From assembly GCF_000003855.2 (NCBI RefSeq), contig NW_003101665.1, positions 1,252,013-1,316,012 on the forward strand: a DNA stretch of 64,000 nucleotides. The letters run 5' to 3'. The stretch comes from Blastomyces gilchristii SLH14081. Its lineage: Eukaryota; Ascomycota; Eurotiomycetes; Onygenales; Ajellomycetaceae. This document shows, piece by piece, positions 56,931 through 64,000 of this stretch. Within the stretch, counting starts at the first letter, position 1, and every line of letters begins with the position of its first letter. The notes below the pieces were generated by a model, which was not told the origin of the DNA, did not search any database, and saw only the letters and a program-made list of their open reading frames with translations. The position numbers and the translations under genes are program-made.

Positions 56931-59900
56931 AGCGACGAAGGGAGATCAATCAGTCCACAGGTGGCTGCAGGCCCATCCCGTGGAGCGCAAACGAAGAAGC
57001 GCCACTATCCAAAAGAGGACGAAGAAGTAAATAAAACCGAGCGGAAGACAGGCGGAAGCGACAGGCGGAAGCGACAGGTAGGGGAGAAGAAGAAGAAGAC
57101 GACGAAGAAGAAAATTAATATCAGGTGGGGAGAGACAGAAACTAAGAGATGGTCATTCTATTTGAGGGAAGATTTGCAATACGCAAAGCGTCTGTGTCAG
57201 GATGGCAATGAACTAAACGAATGGATCCTCCGTCGAGCTGGAGTTATTTGTGAGAGGAGGAGGAGTAGGACGTTCTTCTTTCTGCCACAGAGAATTATAC
57301 TTACGCAGCTGTCGAGGTAAAATGAACCGAGAGGCGATGGCATGAATAGAAGCACCAAGAATCCAAGACACCCTAGCTAGGTCCACATATCAATATAGCG
57401 GCGGCGCTGTGGCATGCATGGATGGAAAACTAGGAAAGTTAAGTTACGGAAACAACTCTGGTTTTTCGATAAAAATTCAATCCCACGGTTTGGCTTAGTT
57501 GTTATCCGCGTAATCTCCAGAATTCTCAGGAAGTTAACACAAGTCTCTTCTTCCCGAAATCAGTATGGGTTTGTGGTGTTTTGGAAAGACTGTGTCTGTG
57601 TAAGCATCATCACTTTTCTTATATATGCATCTCGGTCCCTGCTATTTCTGTACATGTAATGTATGTGTATGTACATGTACCTTGTGGGCCATTGGGCGCT
57701 GGTTCTGTGACTTTAGCGCTGCCTCTGGCCCGTATTTGGCCCCAACCACGCCAGCGACCGAGTGCATACGAGCGCCTACCAATCGTAGGATAACTACTCC
57801 GTAGCTGTCTCTGAATTCGAACGTGGAAAAGCTCGTTAAGTGTAATTTTCGGCCTCTAAACGCGTATCTGGGGAAGAGCTGTTCGTGTGACGGTACCGTA
57901 CAAGATTTAGCACACATATCAAGGCAAGGCAGGCATTAGGCCGAAATCCATCGCTCCATCAAATATTGTCACACCCACGATTTTAATCCGTAAATCCTGA
58001 ACGCGCGTTTTAGCTATGATCGTCTCAAATGAAGCTTTCATTGACAAACGGGTTTCTGCTGGACCAGGAAATCGGGGGAGAAACGTTGGGATCTCCCACA
58101 CTTACATATATAAGTTAACCGGGATACATAATAAGGCCTTCGCGCGCTGGATAGAACCTAAAATAGGGCTTGCTCTCTGCCTACCATGCAGACACGGAAT
58201 AGGTCCTTTGATCATTATTAACTCAGGCATTCTGTCGTATTCCTTGCTTGGTTTTAAGATTGCAACAAACATACGAGTTTTTATTACCATTATGGCTAGC
58301 CCCTCCAGTGTATCACAATCAAGTACATGATTTATGATTTCCGCAGTTCTCCATGGCACTTTCATCATAGGTGGATTCTGGCACTGCCTTTTTGCGGCTT
58401 AGTATTTCCGCATACGCAGCGTAAGAAGACAAACAAGTGTTTGCATCTTTAGCTACGCGTACGTCGAGAAATGCGGCCTAGGCCGAACTTTTTGCCAACT
58501 TGAAGAAAACAGCTCGGCATGGTTCCAACCCAATTTCAGCCTGGACCCATGGCGGTTACCCCATTAAAAGTACATGTACATGTACATTGCACTACTCGAT
58601 AGACAGATCCAGTACCTCTCATCATATTGAATTTTCATATTTCTTGAGACTCTTAGCTCATTCTAGCTCATTCTAATGCTAATTCCTGTTTTTAACCCTC
58701 TAATCTACATCTCTATATTAAGAAAGGACAGTCAGACTGGATTAGTAATATACTGTACTGTACGTGTGAGGTGCATAAGTGGGTGGGGTGTGTATTTAAG
58801 TCAGCCAACCTAGAGCGCGCTTCTTACGTAATTATGACCTTCTTTTCGGACATTTTCTTCGCGGAGAGCCGAGAGTAGCGCCACACATAGGTTGCCCGTA
58901 ACGTCTGGCGCTACCAACTATCGAATTTTCTTTTTTCACATTTTTTTCTTTTTTGCGTAGACCAATCATCCCAATCATCATGACAAGAGGAAATGTTTGC
59001 GCGTTTTTTCGCCAGGTGTGAGTCCTAATGATAGCTGAGCATCATATAATGGCTTCACCCAAATTTTCGCAAAAACAACTAGAGTATTCTATCCTTGAGA
59101 TACTGGTATGCTTTTAACTGATGCGATGACGCTCGAAATTCAGCTTGTCTGATCACACCTACAAGTTTGTCTATTGAAAACGAAAAAAAAAGGTTATGCC
59201 TCGAAGAACTGTGACTGCTATTCAAGAAGTGAGAGATAGCTAACAGTCAAGATGAGGCACAATATTGAGTTTCTGCGATCGAAATCCATTCCAACTGACA
59301 TGGTAGGATCTAGCCGCAGCTTTTAATTCCTCTCAAAAGCTATCGGCTGTACCACTTTTATGGGAAAGATGGTACACCTATTTATAGCTCACTTCATGGG
59401 CAGCATGAATAGAAGCAGATATAAATTCATGCTATGTGCTCTGTACGGAGTACATACATACCTGATGAACCAAAGGCGATGAGTTAAACTTCGCGCTAAA
59501 AATAAGCTTAAGTCATTTCAGCCAAAATTGGTGCCTCAGTAAACCCTACTATCCTTGGATGTTGCTGAGTGATGGATTAACTCCTTTTTGCTGACTGCAA
59601 ATCTTCTCCTCTTCAGAAGCGGAAAAATGCAAAGAATTGAATGAACCCTTCAATTTGTGTGCGCCTGTACTCCGTATACCGCACATGGCTTATTGTCGCT
59701 CTAGATAACAGCAGACATGTCCAGTAGTTCCCCATCCAGGTTCTTCTACCGACACATATTGTTGAACCATTTTGCTCAACCGCAGGCTCAGGTATCACCC
59801 TTGTCGGTTATATGCGCATTTGAACCGCGAGTCCATCGTTATCCTTATTTAATTCCCTCAGTCGCACATTGTCCAACCTACATGTATTGCAGTTTGCCGA

Positions 59901-60194
59901 TAAGTACACTGTTCTAGTTTATCTAGACGACACTAGGGTGAGAGGGGGATGTTGTTGGAAACCTAGAGCAACCCGCTCGACTTCTTTCGGATTTATGATA
60001 GAGATCCTTTAGATATCCGCGGATATAGTTGGCTTCAACAAGCTCACACCAATTACGGCAGCCTATGGTGACATTTGGGTCAAATGGGTATTTTATACTA
60101 GTGTTACAATGAGCACACATCAATATACTGACCGTATTAACAATGACGATCTCCTCATTAGATGTTGTATGAAATAGTGACTCACATCAGGGGA

Positions 60195-60351
60195 GGGCTC
60201 TACCCAGGTTCTTCACCTGAGAGTCTCTATACCTGGGGGGCTCTATACGCCGGGGGTACTCTATACCCAGGGGTTCTCTATACCCCGGGGTACTATATAC
60301 TCAGGGATCTCTATACCTGGGGGACTCTATAACCGGGGGTACTCTATCCAG
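60195..60351. repeat. Minisatellite, about 17-bp unit
   Basis: Degenerate copies of CTCTATACCCGGGGGTA follow one another; CTCTAT-like unit starts are seen at 60225, 60241, 60259, 60276, 60293, 60309, 60325 and 60342, a spacing of 16-18 bp. Each unit contains a near-palindrome (TACCCGGGGTA type). Confidence 0.8.
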
Positions 60352-61608
60352 AACTCCTGATGGGTTTATGTAGAGAGATATGTACGTAGTATGTGGATGG
60401 AGCTCATAGTGTGAAAGCCAAGACGGACTAGGCTATATATAATAACATACTAACTGCATTAGGAGTAGTGTAATTGGTGCGTGTCCATATAATGAATATT
60501 ATGTGGAGTTAAGCCTTTATACTGGAAAACATTTAAAAAGAGCAGTAGTGACCCTATATATAACTAGCTAAGAACAGCACCTTTTAACTTTTTGATCGGC
60601 CGGGTAGCCACCTACTGACGTGGAAGTGCGTAGGTATCCTAGCGGTTATTGCCGTTTTGTGTTTGACTATTGCCACCTAGACCTTGAAAAAAAAAAAACA
60701 TTTGTTTCACTATACGGGAGTAAACTATCTGGGTTATACTCTGCTCCGCTTGGAGACATATGACGTTTGACCGCCTGTGTATCTTGTATCTCCAATACTA
60801 TCATCGCAGCGCGCCCTTGGGAATATTCTCGGGCTCAATACCAAGTGCTCCGGTGTCAGTTGCGGCTGTCTGCTCTGTGTTTTCATTTCCCTTTCCCCGG
60901 TTTTCACAGTTCACTAGCCGAGACATACAAGTCCTGTCAAGAAATGTCTACTTACAATGAGGCGGCGAACTGTTAATTTTTGCAAAGGAGCCTTTAAGCG
61001 TTGAAAACAACACCATTGATCTTATTGAGGTGCAAATTGTACGAAGTGTTCTATAAAAGATCTTAAGCGTGACATATTGATGTGAAGTACCCGGCAGCCC
61101 GAAGGGATATCCGCTTTTCTATCTTCTCTCATTGATTAAGGAGGGGAGGAACAGAACCTCCGAGACCTGCTCTTCCATGAGATACATGTACAGTACATAC
61201 ATGTACCATGTTGGAAATAATAGGAATCTACGGAGTATTACCGTATTCGGAGTACATTACCATAAAATACAGCTGGGTATTTTCTCCTGGGAAAATAACC
61301 AAGGGATGCGCCTCCAAACTATGTAGTTCTGTTATCCCCTTTGGGGAAACAGCGGCGGGTGAGAACACGGGCACAACTATTATTGTTATACGGAAGTACG
61401 GAGTATTTTTTCCCAGTTTTGCCACACGGGGAACTTGGAGTGGTGTTGTTGGAGACAAAAAACAAGTCTTGGAGTGGCCAGAAAATAATCCTAAGCTCCA
61501 TGTGGCGTCAAACGGCATGCTTCTTAGCACGGTAGAACTTCTCTTTATTAAGGTGGTTCATCTGCTAGCTTCGTATGTCTCACTTTTGAGACGTTCTTGT
61601 AGGGCTCT

Positions 61609-61690
61609 GGAGTACGGAGTATGTTATCTCACTTGAATTTCAGCACCTTCATTATTATTGAATTGAATACTCCGTACTCCGTACGGAGTA
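61609..61690. repeat. Inverted repeat and 16-bp palindrome
   Basis: GGAGTACGGAGTAT at 61609-61622 is the exact inverse complement of 61667-61680, with a 44-bp spacer. It overlaps the perfect palindrome TACTCCGTACGGAGTA at 61675-61690. This looks like a short foldback remnant of the family seen at 45 kb. Confidence 0.75.
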
Positions 61691-62700
61691 GTATGAATTC
61701 CATGGATGGACACCCGGGGGTTGAATGGGGGCCGGGCACTAACCAACTAGTTACTGACTAGGAGATGACCATTGGTCAGCGCTGACAGGCGGAGATTATT
61801 TAATTGAGGGATCCTGCAGCGCCAAGTCGCATGAAATATTTAGTACACACGGCCTTCCTATATAGGCATAGATGCCACGATTCGGCGCTGCTGTGGCAGC
61901 TGCAGGTGCAATAGCAAATAAGTTCATATTGAATCAGAGAATGATAATAATGAGTATAGAAATCGCGTACGTATGGAATAAGAATAATGAATGAGAAGCT
62001 TGCTTCTTATACTCCGTATTATATGAGGATATTTAGAGACGCGGCACCCCAGAATGAACGTTAGAATGCCACTAAAATATTAGGGCGGCACTAACGAAAA
62101 CACCGGGGCATAAACCACTAACTACTGAACACTAATTTATGACGTTAAACCATATAAGGAAGGCCATTACTGCGAAAGGTGCTTGCAGGAGGATCCGTCT
62201 ATTATTAGATTGCGTGCGGCTCGCACCAGCGATGGGTGATGCTACATTGTTATTTCAATGTTCGGTATGGACCTCACAACCCATCTCAGATGCTGTGTCT
62301 AGCCCAAGAAAAAGAGTTTTCTTGACAAAATAGAAGCAGTCGAGCCAGCCTCTTGGTTTTGAGATCAAAACCCTACAGCTAGATGATGAGAGCTTGCTCG
62401 GATGAAATTCCCCTGTATGCTCCAGGATCTCCTTCCAACTTCTACATTGTCTTCCATAATTTTCCTTTCATAGCTCGTCTCTTCATACCTGGTAGACCAT
62501 CCCCCAGGTGTTATTGGTATCGGGTGAAGTTTACTTGACGAAAATTGGGTTGATCAATTTCCATCTGGTCTAATCCTAAAGTGGTCGGATCGCTCTCGAA
62601 GCGAGAGAGGTGCCCATATAGTAGTATCCCGCATGTGCCAGTCCCACTCCTTAACACTTATATCTTTGCCGAAGAAACGTGCTTGGGCATATGAGACGAT

Positions 62701-62722
62701 TAGAGAGAGAGAGAGAGAGAGA
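62701..62722. repeat. GA microsatellite
   Basis: An AGAG run of about 20 nt, read directly. Confidence 0.75.
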
Positions 62723-64000
62723 CCGAAGCTGGTATCTGGGGGCGATATAGAAATGGGAGCTCCATAGCATAGGGAACAGAGCCCACTCCCCAAAAATTGG
62801 ATATTTCTCTTCGAAGTACTCCGTATTCCCACGCTTTCCTTCACACCGGTGGCTCTTGTTTGGCCTGAGCACTATTTCAAATGGGGATCTCTATCTCACT
62901 GGACCTGACCTGGTTGGGCGGTTTCATCCCTGGAAATGTGCACAACCAAACCATGCTCCCCACCCCATCGCGTCAAAGAACGGAGGCAATGCCATGCCCT
63001 CATTGCATTCCCTTTCTACACATGATGCCGTCGAGCATAAAATACTTGTTTGAAGTGTGCGGATCATTCAAGTTTATAGAAGTAGGAATCTGTAGGTTGG
63101 TTTGAGTATGGTTATCGTGAGTAGTATTATTATATTATCACTGTTATTTACCTTGACTCTTAACTTTTACTCACGAAGATCCCCAACGCTATAGTTTCGT
63201 CCCACTTTGACCAGAAATTTAATTGCGAATGCGCCTCATCCTTTTTTTTTCTTTTTCTTTTTTTTACCAAGCCTCCCTTTCCTCCTATGCCAAATGGACT
63301 ATTGTTATTCATTTCCTCCTTCTTTGATGGGACCAACATGAACTCCCCGCCTTTGCGCCATTACGGAATATATACTGATGGCGGTGTTGCAGTACTGTAT
63401 GTATGTACTGTACGTTACATTAATGTACTGTACATACAAGGTACATTACATACATTCTTACATGGACCATGGACTAACCACCCGCTCACTCATCCCGTTA
63501 CACGTGGAATCTGTACAGTTGGACACAGATACACGGGCGAGAAGAAATGAAGATCTATGAGACTGGAGAGTGTCACTTGAGAAAGAAGAACCCCTGGAAT
63601 AGTCCTGGATTCAATGTATTTGTATCCCAGGTTTAACTTATCTTGCGTAGCAACCTGCTGGGGCTGAGAAACTTATCGTGATCAACTCCTCTTCTTTCTT
63701 TTTCTTCTTAATCATTGATAACTAATAGATAATAAGGGTACCACCCACGGAGTACACCTGGACTACGGAGTACATCACCGCCGGAAATCTGCGAAGGATG
63801 CTTGTATTACAGTATTGGCACCGTGCAGGGTTGCCTGGATAGTGGGATCTGCACCATCTACAGCCGGTTGGGGGGGTGTATTCTGACGCTTGTTTTTTCG
63901 GGGTGTCATGGATACGAGCAAATTATTGGAGCAGTGGTTGTTATTTAGGTCTTGTTGGCAGCAACAGTATTGAATTTTTCAGATACTTTTATGTTACCTC

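Larger units (their letters stand above)
56931..64000. other. Gene-poor 7-kb region rich in short palindromic repeats
   Basis: No gene with conserved domains was recognised. The region holds many TACGGAGTA/TACTCCGTA copies, GTAC-rich palindromes (57650-57680, 58571-58586, 61183-61206, 63392-63456), a minisatellite (60195-60351), an inverted repeat at 61609-61690 and a GA microsatellite (62701-62722). One 150-codon stretch on the minus strand (58368-57919) with a single internal stop looks partly protein-like. The sequence may be decayed transposable elements or subtelomere-like DNA, but this is a guess. Confidence 0.5.

Noticed and set aside
61208..61636. 142-codon plus-strand frame in the gene-poor end
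   Set aside because: It runs through several TACGGAGTA copies, has no domain-like text and ends in the inverted repeat.
1..64000. tRNA genes, rRNA, CRISPR arrays and secondary-metabolite cluster
   Set aside because: GGTTCGA-like strings (for example near 24042, 26711 and 32104) have no matching A-box or cloverleaf; no direct-repeat/spacer array or backbone biosynthetic enzyme was seen, and the single P450 has no cluster neighbours.

Overview
This window is nuclear DNA of a filamentous ascomycete. The genes carry short introns (mostly 50-135 bp) with GTATGT-type donors, CTAAC-like branch points and YAG acceptors. The protein set (Zn2Cys6 regulator, JIP5, IZH3, RSM26, CYP505-type P450, JmjC protein with a MAO-A-repressor-R1 zinc finger) fits Pezizomycotina, most likely Eurotiomycetes. 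The protein flavour and the gene-poor, simple-repeat-rich spacers suggest Onygenales, but that placement is inference. No rRNA, tRNA or CRISPR was recognised.

Layout. 0-5 kb: the 3' part of ALG10 (+), a 2.3 kb empty stretch, and a CYP505-like P450 without reductase domain (-). 6-13.3 kb: JIP5 (+), DPH2 (+) and a 929-residue Cys-rich protein of unknown function (+). 15-17.7 kb: a small Pro/Ser-rich PY-motif protein (-) divergent from a TRM140/METTL2-type tRNA m3C methyltransferase (+). 19-24.8 kb: a broken MFS sugar transporter (+) convergent with a Gal4-like Zn2Cys6 regulator (-) of seven exons, one only 30 nt long. 27-34.5 kb: IZH3 (-), a kinase-like protein (-), a THOC5-family protein (+) and PIG-S/GPI17 (+). 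36.8-44.2 kb: a Cys-rich single-pass membrane protein (-), mitoribosomal RSM26/mS42 (+), COQ10 (-) and an HTD2-like MaoC dehydratase (-). 46.5-57 kb: a JmjC/ZZ/R1-finger protein (+), an ankyrin protein (+) and a multi-pass membrane sulfatase-like protein (-). 57-64 kb: no convincing gene, but many short palindromic repeats and a 17-bp minisatellite.

How the genes relate. Most are housekeeping genes that do not form a pathway cluster. Three are mitochondrial (RSM26, COQ10, HTD2-like), two act on ER glycan or GPI anchoring (ALG10, PIG-S), and several act on RNA or translation (JIP5, DPH2, TRM140, THOC5). The only suggestive pair is the sugar transporter relic beside the Gal4-like regulator. I found no clear new multi-gene system. 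The most notable signals are the 30-nt exon that splits a zinc cluster, a 268-bp foldback (MITE-like) element whose terminal motif TACGGAGTA is scattered through the window, the minisatellite at 60.2 kb, and two enzymes lacking expected active-site acids (the P450 and the JmjC protein). All exon boundaries were read by eye from splice signals, frame and family resemblance; no alignment was run.
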